Positions 12,838-21,650 of a stretch of 64,000 nt of DNA are shown piece by piece. Within the stretch, counting starts at the first letter, position 1, and each line of letters opens with the position of its first letter. The notes under the pieces were generated by a model, which was given only the letters and a program-made list of their open reading frames with translations, searched no databases and was not told where the DNA came from. The translations under genes were made by a program, and so were the position numbers. The stretch is from Yamagishiella unicocca (lineage: Eukaryota > Chlorophyta > Chlorophyceae > Chlamydomonadales > Volvocaceae). The stretch lies in contig BDSL01000093.1 in the NCBI GenBank assembly GCA_003116995.1, positions 1 through 64,000 of the forward strand, given 5' to 3'.

Positions 12838-12900
12838 CAGGCGATGCGCCCGATGGCCCTTAGCTTCTCAGGTCTGAAGCGCACGATAACGATTTCTACC
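12838..12900 (+). repeat. Dispersed motif copy 2 (diverged)
   Basis: Shares the CAGGCGATG and GCCCGATGGC blocks, then TCTCAGGTCTGAAGC and CGATAACGATT, with the motif family described at 4955-5037. It is more diverged than the copies at 13585 and 19083. Confidence 0.45.
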
Positions 12901-13051
12901 AGTCTAGATCCAACGTCTGCTTCTGGTCCAAGTCATAACCATCTGGTCCAAGGACAGGCCCGACAACACTGTGACGTCACAGGTCGATGTTCTGACAGTT
13001 GGGCCTTACAGTCGCAGGGGGGATGATAAGGGTGGGGGTTGGTCCCACAGC

Positions 13052-13537
13052 GGTGCTGCAGCACTGAGGTGGTGCTGCAGCACTGGGGTGGTTCTGCAGC
13101 ACTGGGGTGGTGCTGCAGCACTGAGGTGGTGCTGCAGCACTGGGGTGGTTCTGCAGCACTGGGGTGGTGCTGCAGCACTGGGGTGGTTCTGCAGCACTGG
13201 GGTGGTGCTGCAGCACTGGGGTGGTGCTGCAGCACTGGGGTGGTGCTGCAGCACTGGGGTGGTGCTGCAGCACTGGGGTGGTGCTGCAGCACTGGGGTGG
13301 TTCTGCAGCACTGGGGTGGTGCTGCAGCACTGGGGTGGTGCTGCAGCACTGGGGTGGTGCTGCAGCACTGGGGTGGTGCTGCAGCACTGGGGTGGTGCTG
13401 CAGCACTGGGGTGGTGCTGCAGCACTGGGGTGGTGCTGCAGCACTGGGGTGGTGCTGCAGCACTGGGGTGGTGCTGCAGCACTGGGGTGGTGCTGCAGCA
13501 CTGGGGTGGTGCTGCAGCACTGGGGTGGTGCTGCAGC
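13052..13537. repeat. 19-bp minisatellite, about 25 copies
   Basis: A 19-base unit (CTGCAGCACTGGGGTGGTG) is repeated about 25 times. Variants have GAGG for GGGG (two units near the start) or GGTTCTG for GGTGCTG (several units, all in the first half). The second half is almost perfectly homogeneous, which suggests recent expansion there. As with the 28-bp array, no frame on either strand contains a stop and 19 is not divisible by 3, so all six frames are open. The resulting Trp/Gly/Cys or Pro/Cys proteins are not credible genes. The unit contains a PstI-like palindrome, CTGCAG. Confidence 0.95.
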
Positions 13538-13580
13538 GGACCACAGGGTTGCCATGATCAGGTTAGGACACGACGAAGGG

Positions 13581-13645
13581 ACGATGTGCCCGATGGTTCT
13601 ACCTTTTGGTATGGAACCTACTTATAACCGTTACAACAACGAAAG
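13581..13645 (+). repeat. Dispersed motif copy 3
   Basis: Reads GCCCGATGGTTCTACCTTTT, then GGTATGGAACC, then ATAACCGTTACAACAACGAA. Matches the family described at 4955-5037 and lies 45 bases after the 19-bp minisatellite. Confidence 0.7.
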
Positions 13646-14449
13646 TAATACCGTTACTGCCAGTTGAATGGTTACAAGGACCCAAAGTCCAAAATTTCCC
13701 CGTCGTTTTCGGGATTGTTTTCGGGCATTCTGTAGATTAGGATGCACGGCACTAGCCCGTCATGTGCGTTTGGGAGCGTTTGGGACCCACGGGTATGTAT
13801 GCGTTGCGTCGCGGCGATGGCATCTGTGCGGTGTTAGGACCCATTCTTTATGCGTCGCTGGGTGTGACGTTGTGCGCAGTTGTAACAAATGGCAATCTTT
13901 CACTACACTGCGTCTGTGGCAATCTCGCGGAGTTCAGCCGGATATTGTGTACCACACCACGCACATCCCTTGAATGGCAGACGTCAACAAGTATAAAGCT
14001 GGTATAATTATGATTGCGTGCGTGGTGTCCATTTGGCATTTCGAAGGAGGCCACTTCGCGCGTGTGGTACCGTACAAGGCATTTTACGTACCCGATATCC
14101 TGTTCCTGAGATTTCACTGTCCTTTGTGGCAAGGTTACAGTGACCCAAGGTTCTGTCTTTTCCTGGTTGTTTATGAGAATTCGGAAGCGGACTACCGGTA
14201 GTCGAACGTAGTACCGGCACTAGTTCAGTAGAGAAGCTTGGTCATCGAATCGAGAGGCGCGAGTGGATATTGGAAGTTGTGAGTGTGTGGTTCTAATGTG
14301 GTAGTATGCGACTGCTATGAGGAACGCGAAGTCGGCAATTAGGCGGGGCAGGTCGGCTGCCTGTTTTCAGCCTCGTCTTACCCTCTGCCCTGGCGCTAAC
14401 TGCAGGCACGACCGGCTCACATTAGCTCCGTTCAGTGTGTGCCTGGCCA

Positions 14450-16927
14450 AGCTCGCGCATCAATTTTGCTGGAGAAGTGGCGGTCTTCCGGGCAGTGTCC
14501 CAGAGCGGCAGAGCTGGTGGGCATGTGGTAAGTCAAAGCGCCTGTGTGCTGGTTTACTGTATTGTATAGGTTTGGTTATTGCGTCTGCTTAGTTCAACTT
14601 TTCGACGTTGCGTCGTTGTTTCATTGCGAAGGGAGGCTAGTCCGTGCTGGTTAGCGGTGTCGGGTAATGTTGTGTAGTTGTAAGAAGCATCACAGTTAGT
14701 TTACCCTACCTGTGGCTGTAGTCATGCAAAAATGTGCTTAGGTATCGTGGCCATCCATGCGTGGTTGCGGGTGGCTTGGTCGGCAGTGTTCAAAAGATTG
14801 ACTCCTTACTTGCATTGTGGACCACCAACTTTAATGTTGCCCTTGTTGCCTCTGTTGCCTTCGTGTTCGCGCGCTCATGCAGGTGCGGAAGGCGGTGTCT
14901 TCAGTGGAAGCTATGGTCGCGCCGGCCAGGTCAAGCGTTAGTGGAGGTGCTGCACATGGTGCCGTGCTTGGACAGTCCTCTTCACTGGGCAGCTGCATCG
15001 GCGGCGGGTTCAATGTGATGGCTTCTCCAGAGTGTGTGGCGAGCGTCAGCAAGGTGAGTTTGGTTTCCGTGTGTATAGGGTGCCTGCCTAAAGATAGTCT
15101 GCGTACAGAGTTATTGGGTTTGGAATGGGATGTGAGGAATCACTACCGTGGGGGTGGGCGTCAATTGCATAGGTGGGGTACTGCTGTGATTGATTCATCG
15201 AATGGGGTGTTGATGGCAAGTGGTTTCTTGTGTTAAGTGACTTGGTTATATTCCTGTGGCAGGGAGCGATCCTAGGCGGGGCATCTGTGCGCAGCACCAC
15301 CAAAATGGAGGATCGGCTCCTGCAGGTGTGCTCTGCCGCCTCCATGCCTGGCAGAATTCCGGACATTCTGATTGGATGGGAAATTGCTGGACTGCCTACG
15401 GCCCCCGGTGGCTGGACCTGATGCTATTACCTCCATCATTGTTGCAGCAGTTCGGTTGATAAAGGAACGGTTCTTCAAGGGCACATGGGTATTAATCGAT
15501 TGCCATGGTGTCACTCCATTTCGGTTAACTGAGGCCCTGGCAGCTGCAAGCAGTCAACCTGGTGGCAGTACAGCTGGCCCTACTGGAGGTGTCAAGGGTG
15601 ACATATGGCGGCGTATTGTCCCTGCTGCTCGAGCCAGCATGTTGCATGGTGTAGCCAACATTGGGGGCCCATCATCCCCTGATGGCAGGCATCTGGAGGG
15701 CTTCTTTCAGCAGCCAGCAGAGTTGGGGCCTGCACCAATCCAGGGTACGTGTTGTAAGCATTCACTATTAAGTGATTCGAATAACAATTGAATACACTTG
15801 TAGAGGGTTTTTTTGCTAGACTTGTGGTGCCAATGGGCTTGAATGGGCATTGTTGTGCATAGCATGGTGTGTTAATTTCTTTGCACACATTTCTATTTCC
15901 TTTTGTAGGCCTTCCATCAACACCCCGCAGTACATGGGACCCAGTTGACTGTGTGGATGAGCCGCCTACGCAGCGACGGCGTGTTGAGCCGTCTCATGAA
16001 GCTGGTGCTGGTGGCAGCAAGTTTGCAGGTTGGCTTGCAAGATGGTCAGTCCTCCCAGGGATGGCCCAACAGCCACTGCCAACAGCAGCTGCTACTCGTG
16101 TGCAGACACCTGGGTTGCCTACCACTGCTGTTGGATCAGGTTATCAGCCCGTTGCGACAGCTGGCGCCAATCAAGGTTGTTACTGTCTCAGTGCGCAGTT
16201 TGGCTGTTAAGGTTCCGGTAGCGATCGGAATGACCTTGACTTCGACCCAGGACCCGGCCGTTGCCATGATTTTGGAGCGGCTTCCCCTTCCGCAGGGCAG
16301 CACCAGCGCTGGGGCTGCAGCAGCTGGCAGCCTGCCAAATGTGCCTATTGAAGTGCTCCACCTGCCAACTGGTATGGGCAAGACAGCTGTAATGGCTGTT
16401 GCACTTTTTGCTGACATTGCCCAGTCAGTACAGCCATGCATTCACATTATTGGCACCCCGACCAAGCAGCTTGCCCACCAACTGTATGGGGCGCTGAGGT
16501 CTCTGTTGCAGCCAGTAGACATGATGTTCCTGGTTGGGCGGCCGGAGGCTTGTCAGCATGCACTGGTGAAATCAGCTCCCAGCTGCCAACAGGCAGACAT
16601 GTGCAAGCGGGCTTGTAGCCTGGCCACGAGCACTGAATACGAGCGTATTGAACCCTGCGTGTACATTGACGGCAAGGACAAGCATCTGCAGTGGTCACGC
16701 CCGGGTGTTGTGTTGCGTGGTGTGGTGGGCGGCTTATCACTTGTGTGGCTGACATCGAGGAGCTCAGCCTCAGTAGTGATGGTGCATGTGCATACTATGG
16801 ACAGGTTGCAGGCGTTCATTCGGCAATTGCGGCAAGGCGTAGCCTAATTGTTGTCTGCACACATGCACTCCTTGCGGATCCTGACATGCTGATCTGCAAG
16901 GAGTGCATGTGTGCAGACAACAATTAG
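14450..16927 (+). pseudogene. XPD/RAD3-like Fe-S helicase, N-terminal part, broken
   Basis: Exon-like blocks: about 14450-14527 (INFAGEVAVFRAVSQSG, donor GTAAGT), 14883-15053, 15263-15744 and 15909 onward, with matching phases. A run of five C at 15402-15406 shifts the frame. One base fewer would join IPDILIGWEIAGLPTAP to VAGPDAITSIIVAAVRLIKE. A further frame change near 16190 leads into the helicase core. This has Walker A LPTGMGKTAVMAV (GMGKT at 16371-16385), motif-Ia-like TPTKQLAHQLYGALRSL, FLVGRPEACQHAL with clustered cysteines after it, then, in another frame, DIEELSLSSDGACAYYGQ and SLIVVCTHALLADP. The series GRxxxC, DIEEL, CxYY and xTHALLAD mirrors the iron-sulphur-cluster helicases XPD/FANCJ/DinG (SRKNxC, DIED, CPYY, YNYLLD). 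The block breaks off at an inverted repeat. The family call rests on motif order; loss of function is inferred from the frameshifts and breakpoints. Confidence 0.6.
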
Positions 16928-17015
16928 GCTACGCCGCCGCAATTGCCGAATGAATGCCTGCAACCTGTCCATAGTAAGCACATGCACCATCACTGAGGCT
17001 GAGCTCCTCGATGTC
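16751..17015. repeat. Inverted repeat 1, near-perfect palindrome
   Basis: The left arm (16751-16875) and right arm (16896-17015) are reverse complements with only a 3-base indel, a 2-base indel and a few substitutions. They are separated by about 20 bases. Both arms encode the helicase segment DIEEL...ACAYYGQVAG, on plus on the left and minus on the right. The 3-base indel keeps the reading frame, which suggests that both copies descend from a translated sequence. Confidence 0.9.
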
Positions 17016-17348
17016 ACATTTCCCCAGGCATGATGGGTTCACCTCTTCAGTGCCCATGCCATTCAGGCATGCCAAGGTGCCACCCGGTTCAAGAGAGGAT
17101 GCGTAGGCAACAATAGCTTCGAGGAGCAGACATAGCCAGGCATGCCCCTGACATGAATTCCCTGGGAGCAGGGGCTGTCCGTTGCATGCTTGCTGCATGG
17201 TCGCCCCCAACCCAGAGCCCCGATCTGCTGCAGCCTTGGTTTCTACTGCTTGAATGACATCGCCAGCTGCTCCAAGGTCCAGGCTGCTGCTTCGTTGATT
17301 ACGCACCACATACCCAAATGTGTGCACCTCGTCAAGCCAGAGAATTGA
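16929..17348 (-). pseudogene. Inverted helicase fragment with DEVH box
   Basis: A minus-strand block opens after an acceptor-like TGGCTACAG and reads SILWLDEVHTFGYVVRNQRS, with DEVH at 17322-17333. It continues in the same frame to SCLGKCDIEELSLSDGACAYYG and runs out inside the palindrome at 16929. DEVH resembles the Walker B/DEAH box of superfamily 2 helicases. In XPD-like helicases the DEAH box follows the DIED and CPYY region, but here DEVH comes first, so the piece is rearranged or the DEVH match is fortuitous. Two further Cys-containing stretches (QQACNG, PGNSCQGHAWLC) lie between. No independent function is assigned. Confidence 0.5.
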
Positions 17349-17408
17349 CCTGTAGCCAGGTACAGGTAGGATGAGTGGATCACGCTCCCGCCCCCTCAGC
17401 CTGCGTAT

Positions 17409-18353
17409 GTGGGGACAGGGGATATAGAAGTACCATCATTGCACCTTGATACTCCATGGAGGGTGGAGACCATGCGGATGCTGGAGGGCTGGAGCAGCCT
17501 GCCTGCCAACTTCATTGCCCCTGAGTATTGTGTTCCATCACCAGTGCCCTTCCTGGCTGTGTTTTACACACAGCTACATGCTCATGATGGCAGTGGGCCC
17601 CCGGAGATTGTCATGCACTTCACCCGCAAGGAGTTGCAGGGTGTTGTGAGTGGGCCATCGATAACCGGACGCACTGGCTCATAGATCGTTGCTGTGGCAC
17701 AGCTGCTGGGACCGAGCCGTGGGCTGGTGGTGGTAACACAGTCCGAGGGAAAGCAGGCCGTGTTCTTCAAGGCCTGGAAGAAGAGCCACATGTGGGAGGC
17801 GCTCCAAGGAGTTGCAACTGTTGTGATCTTTGACGACCGCTTGACAGAGGCCTCTTATCAAGCCAGCATTGATGCAAGTGCTTTGGCAATGAGGCCTGTG
17901 GTTCTGTTCACTCGATACAGGTCGGTGTCCCACACATTGCTTTCTGGCTAATAGGTGGGGCTGGTGAAGGGTGCATTCTGGTGCGAATCTATGTTTGATA
18001 TGCATTCTGTTAGTTCTGATCATATTCTCTTTACCTTGCTGCTATCTAATGTGTCTATTGTGTCCATGTCCCACAGGACTCGTTTCACTGAGGGATGGAA
18101 CCCTCGCCTGCAGAAGGATGCAGCGGTGATGATGCTGTATGGCATTGGAAGGCAATCGCTTGGTACCCCTTTAGTCGCGAGCATCAAGGCTTTGTATGGG
18201 GATGCAAGTCGCCAGGGTGGGTTCCAGGACTGGTACCAAGCAGATGCTGCTGCACAATCTCTGGGGGCCCACTGCCATCATGAGCATGTAGCTGTGTGTA
18301 AAACGCAGCCAGGAAGGGCACTGGTGATGGAACACAATACTCGGGGGCAATGA
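17409..18353 (+). pseudogene. Helicase C-terminal fragment (plus strand)
   Basis: Three plus-strand blocks follow the inverted piece. 17409-17684 reads LHLDTPWRVETMRMLEGWSS and FLAVFYTQLHAHDGSGPPEI. 17694-17923 reads RGLVVVTQSEGKQAVFFKAW, then ATVVIFDDRLTEASYQASID and RPVVLFTRYR. After a typical acceptor (CCATGTCCCACAG), the third begins at 18078 with TRFTEGWNPRLQKDAAVM and reaches GGFQDWYQADAAAQSL, where the right arm of inverted repeat 2 interrupts it. A stop after the first block breaks continuity. Placement suggests the second RecA-like half of the same helicase (inference); I cannot name motifs IV-VI with confidence. Confidence 0.45.
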
Positions 18354-18411
18354 AGTTGGCAGGCAGGCTGCTCCAGCCCTCCAGCATCCGCATGGTCTCC
18401 ACCCTCCATGG
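17454..18411. repeat. Inverted repeat 2, 158-bp arms
   Basis: Arms at 17454-17611 and 18254-18411 are reverse complements over 158 bases with very few mismatches, separated by 642 bases that carry helicase-like exons. The arm encodes MRMLEGWSSLPANFIAP on plus on the left and on minus on the right. Together with inverted repeat 1 it shows that this locus has suffered at least two inverted duplications. Confidence 0.9.
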
Positions 18412-19556
18412 TCATAACAATTGGACGCGGGCAATACTGGTGTGTGATGGGGCGCACAACGGTGTGCATCATAACATTGCATGGCTGGCGGTGTCCGTCT
18501 GTCGTACTGGCAACGATTTAATGTTTGCGTAAACCTGTGATCCCAGTTCCGTCCGTGGTCGTATGTCGAGGACCCATTATGTTGCAGTGATGCACCAGTC
18601 GAAGTCAAACCACTCCTCACTGCTGGTTGTGGTCACCAACCACCACGGCCTGGAGCAAGGACCATCAGCAGAGGCGCCAGCACCACCGAGCACCAGGGCG
18701 CGCCCAAGCACCAGCAGCCAGTACCAGAGAGGGTGGAAGACGAGAGGAGAAACCGGGCAAATGGGGAATGCCCAAAATCCCTTGGCAGTTGTGATCAGGG
18801 CAGCGGCCCGTACAGTTCGATAAGAGGGAGCTAGGTCGTCGAGGACTATGCGCCGAACTGCTTCATAGTCACAATAAAGGGCGGTGCAAATATCATTGCA
18901 CACCCCATCTGAGCACGCTGAGTACGCTATTGGTTCATTCGGATATCATGTAAACCGACTTCATGCATCAAGAGGGCAGTGAGGGCGATGAAAGGCGAGC
19001 ATGGAGCATAAGGTTTACACACAGCGCCCAAGAATTAGCGCTCTCGCACACACCTGTGCGCAACACTCTCAACCGCAACACCTGCGCCCGATGGCTCTAC
19101 CTTTTAAGGTCTGGAGCCCACTGTAACGATTACAACAACCTGCCTGTCCTGACGCGTCGCATGTACTCCAGCACACACGTAAAGGACCAACGGTCATAAA
19201 TAAAACATAGTATGCACGCGTCTGCACACACGTGTACAGGTCAACAAGTCCGTCTTCCTCATGAAGCAGGTAATCGTGTATGGAACTTTGCCAGCCACGT
19301 CATCGTCAGACCTGCTGCAGTGCCCGTCCTGCACGTTTACGAACCCACGTGGCCTGCCCAGCCCCAGCCTTCAACCGAGGGGGATTGTTAGGGCTTCGTC
19401 GGAAACTATCAGCAAGGGTGCAGGGGGTTTACATGCGCTACGTATTCAGTCGGAAAACTAGTGGCAGAATGCTTTATATCTGGGGCAGTCACACCCATTT
19501 ACCTGGGAGGCTATCGCTAGGGTATCTTCGGGCCACTATCTTTTGGCTAGGTTGTC
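18412..19556. other. Non-coding stretch with an unassigned minus ORF
   Basis: A minus-strand frame at 18577-18903 includes YCDYEAVRRIVLDDLAPSYR and a hydrophobic run WAFPICPVSPLVFHPLWYWL. It could be an exon of an unrecognised membrane protein or part of a mobile element, but no splice partners are evident. A dispersed-motif copy lies at 19083-19140. Nothing else was recognised. Confidence 0.3.
19083..19140 (+). repeat. Dispersed motif copy 4
   Basis: Reads GCGCCCGATGGCTCTACCTT, then TTAAGGTCTGGAGCCCACTG, then TAACGATTACAACAACC. Very close to the copy at 21233-21290 and clearly related to those at 4955 and 13581. Confidence 0.75.
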
Positions 19557-20261
19557 GTGCTATCGGAACGGACGGTCGGAGCGAAAGCGCGAATGGCCAA
19601 GTCGAGTGGACGCCAAGGGGATGACAGCATTCAACAAGCCGTCCACTGCCCACGTGGGGCTGAGCCGTCCACTGCCCACGTGGGGCGGTTGGTGAATCGT
19701 GTGCCCGGAGGGTCATTGTTTATGCAGCGGGAGGGACAGCTGAATGCTGGCCACCCTGAGTGTGTGGAGATGCTTGCGTGTGAGATAGAGCCACTGCTGC
19801 GTTGCGTGGATCGTGGGCAGTGCAATGGGGTCTTGGATCCCTGGAGCGGCACGGGCAGTATTGCCAAGGTGCTGAGCAGTGCGGGTTTCAGTGTCCTGCG
19901 GAATGATATTTCTGCGGCGTGTGTGGCTGATCGTCACGAAGATGCTTTACAGCCTGGGTTTTATCGTCGTGCGCGTGATGTCTGGCACTTTGATGCTATC
20001 GTGGTGTCGCCATGGTTCGCAGTCCTGGATATCGCCTTGCCTTTGGCCGCCTGTTTTGTGCCGGTTGTCGCGTTTCATGTCCCCGGGGGATACATTACAG
20101 ATGCGCCACCAATCCGGCGTGAGTACCTTAGGTCTTTGAGTTTGGCGGGCCGGCTGGCTCTGCTTACAGGTCTACTGCGCGGGCGGATGGGCCGACGCTG
20201 CCTGTGGCTGGTCATATTCCGTAGCAAGGCGTTGCGAGAGCAGCTGTTGAGGTGGACTTAG
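19557..20261 (+). CDS. Methyltransferase-fold protein, probably element-borne
   Basis: A single open frame of up to 234 residues. The frame begins at a GTG; the first ATG is near 19593 (MAKSSGRQGDD). The domain runs from about FMQREGQLNAGHPECVEML to the end. LDPWSGTGSIAKVL (19833-19874) matches the SAM-binding motif I of N6-adenine methyltransferases, and RNDIS supplies the acidic residue at the end of the second strand. VVSPWF (20000-20017) stands where DPPY/NPPY is expected, so catalysis is uncertain. IRREYLRSLSLAGRL and GRRCLWLVIF follow. From memory, similar domains recur in repetitive ORFs of volvocine algae, and DIRS-type retroelements also carry DAM-like methyltransferases, but no reverse transcriptase or recombinase is visible here. 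A 25-base direct duplication containing CACTGCCCACGTGGGG lies in the N-terminal part. The frame is intact; the function is inferred from motifs only. Confidence 0.6.
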   Translation: MLSERTVGAKARMAKSSGRQGDDSIQQAVHCPRGAEPSTAHVGRLVNRVPGGSLFMQREGQLNAGHPECVEMLACEIEPLLRCVDRGQCNGVLDPWSGTGSIAKVLSSAGFSVLRNDISAACVADRHEDALQPGFYRRARDVWHFDAIVVSPWFAVLDIALPLAACFVPVVAFHVPGGYITDAPPIRREYLRSLSLAGRLALLTGLLRGRMGRRCLWLVIFRSKALREQLLRWT

Positions 20262-20910
20262 GGCCCAGTGACCCATGGATCCCCACCTGAGTGGTTAGTT
20301 CGTGCTGTTGTAGATGCGGGCTTACTCAGCTCGGGGTAGAGTGTGTTCATCCTCGACCTAGTGTCTCAGCTGGGGGGGGGGAGTCTGTTGCCTGCATACG
20401 AGGATCGCCGTTGCCAGGACCCTGGCACATGTAACAATAAACAACAAACGACGAAATGTGCCCAGCAATTCTTCAGACCCGTCCTTTGCCACGTATCGTA
20501 CATCGCGCTCGATGGTTGGGCGACCACTGACCTTGGATGGCACTGCCAGAAAGGGAAAGGTGCTGTTTGCGATGACAAGCGAGGACGATACGGCAGTGCT
20601 GCTGCAGCACCTCCCAGCGGACTTGTGGCGGCAGCTCTCCGCTCACGAGACTACGCGCCGCTCGCCGCAGAGCTTGGTGGCGAAGACCATGGCGGCGGCG
20701 ACTAGCGGGACCGCTGAGAGCCGGCAGCAGCAGCAAGTGGAACGGTGCAGCCCGTGCTTGGCTGGCATGTCGGGAGCAAGCAATGAGCCGAGTTGCCAAT
20801 TTGCAGCGAAGCTGCTGAGCAGCGAGGACTGGGATGCTGGCACCTCATACGCACACACACACACACACACACGCACACACCCCTCTCAACGTGTTTTACA
20901 GGCACCACTA

Positions 20911-20960
20911 GCCCCGTGGTTCTGCCTTTTGGTCTGGAGCCCACTGCAACGAGTACCACT
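20911..20960 (+). repeat. Dispersed motif copy 5
   Basis: Reads GCCCCGTGGTTCTGCCTTTT, GGTCTGGAGCCCACTG, CAACGAGTACC. Its start is diverged from the core motif. Confidence 0.6.
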
Positions 20961-21232
20961 ACCCATTGCTAGCATTACTGCTGCTACTATCGGCGACTCT
21001 TCCGTAGGCCTACCCCCAGCACCTGCTTCATGGCCTTCAGCGACCATCAGCCCACCATTGCCGTAAACATGCCCCGTTGCTAGGAGCATAAACATAAAAA
21101 GGACACCCCAGCTGTCCTTCATACTCGGTCATCGTCATCAAGGGCGATGGCCCCAGTGCTTCCGCGCCGCCCTGCGCCGGCGCCCCAACGGTTTCGCGTC
21201 AACGGTTTTTATGCCACCCCCTGGGCTCCCCC

Positions 21233-21290
21233 CCGCCGATGGCTCTACCTTTTAAGGTCTGGAGCCCGCTGTAACACAATTACAACAACC
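21233..21290 (+). repeat. Dispersed motif copy 6
   Basis: Reads GCCGATGGCTCTACCTTTTA, AGGTCTGGAGCCCGCTGTAA, CACAATTACAACAACC. Nearly identical to the copy at 19083. Confidence 0.75.
21280..21284 (-). terminator. Candidate TGTAA polyadenylation signal
   Basis: The minus strand has TGTAA about 370 bases beyond the stop codon at 21651-21653 of the large armadillo-type gene. It falls inside dispersed-motif copy 6, so an element insertion may have provided the signal (inference). Confidence 0.3.
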
Positions 21291-21650
21291 CCCTGGGGGC
21301 GCAGGAGCTCGATTCCGCCGCACACCCGTCCGGGGCACCAACAGCGCTGAACAGATTGGGCAGTTTCGTCTCCGGCCTGAACAGAATGCGCAACCGCCTG
21401 CGCATCCGCCTTCACGTCCTTTACGTGAAAGCCGCCAAACAGGCAATCCACCAGAATAGCACACCTCCCCACCCAACCTTCGCATCGCTGCCGACGGCGA
21501 AACAACAACACAGCAACGAAGATGGCGAGCCGAGCCGGGTCGCCCCGATCCCAGCCGAGCCGATTCCAACCGGAACATTCACCACAACATTGACAACCGC
21601 AACGAACGAAGAGCCTGCCCTGCCCCGAACCATCCCGACCCACGGGTCGA

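Larger units (their letters stand above)
11540..14440. other. Repeat-rich non-coding stretch
   Basis: Apart from the 19-bp minisatellite and two dispersed-motif copies listed separately, I recognise no gene. Open frames at 11563-11925 and 12097-12396 (plus) have no familiar domain or splice context. The part from about 11.9 to 12.8 kb is visibly less GC-rich than the flanking genes. The missing 5' exon of the secreted-protein gene probably lies in the first few hundred bases. Confidence 0.4.
20262..21650. other. 3' flanks and repeats
   Basis: Holds two dispersed-motif copies (20911-20960 and 21233-21290), a (CA)n tract at 20850-20880 and a segment at 20386-20420 also found beside the TIR element at 62894-62929. 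A plus frame at 20458-21066 has no domain I recognise and runs through the CA repeat, so I do not call it. A short copy of intron module C (ending GTTTTTATGCCACC) lies near 21188-21215. The right end is the 3' flank of the large minus-strand gene. Confidence 0.4.

Noticed and set aside
12933..13667. Six overlapping ORFs through the 19-bp repeat
   Set aside because: Same artefact as above.
14450..20261. Endogenised giant-virus segment
   Set aside because: Helicase and methyltransferase genes occur in such viruses, but no capsid, polymerase or other hallmark is visible and the helicase has GT-AG introns; evidence is insufficient.
20458..21066. Plus ORF of 202 aa
   Set aside because: No recognisable domain, runs through a CA microsatellite and a dispersed-motif copy.
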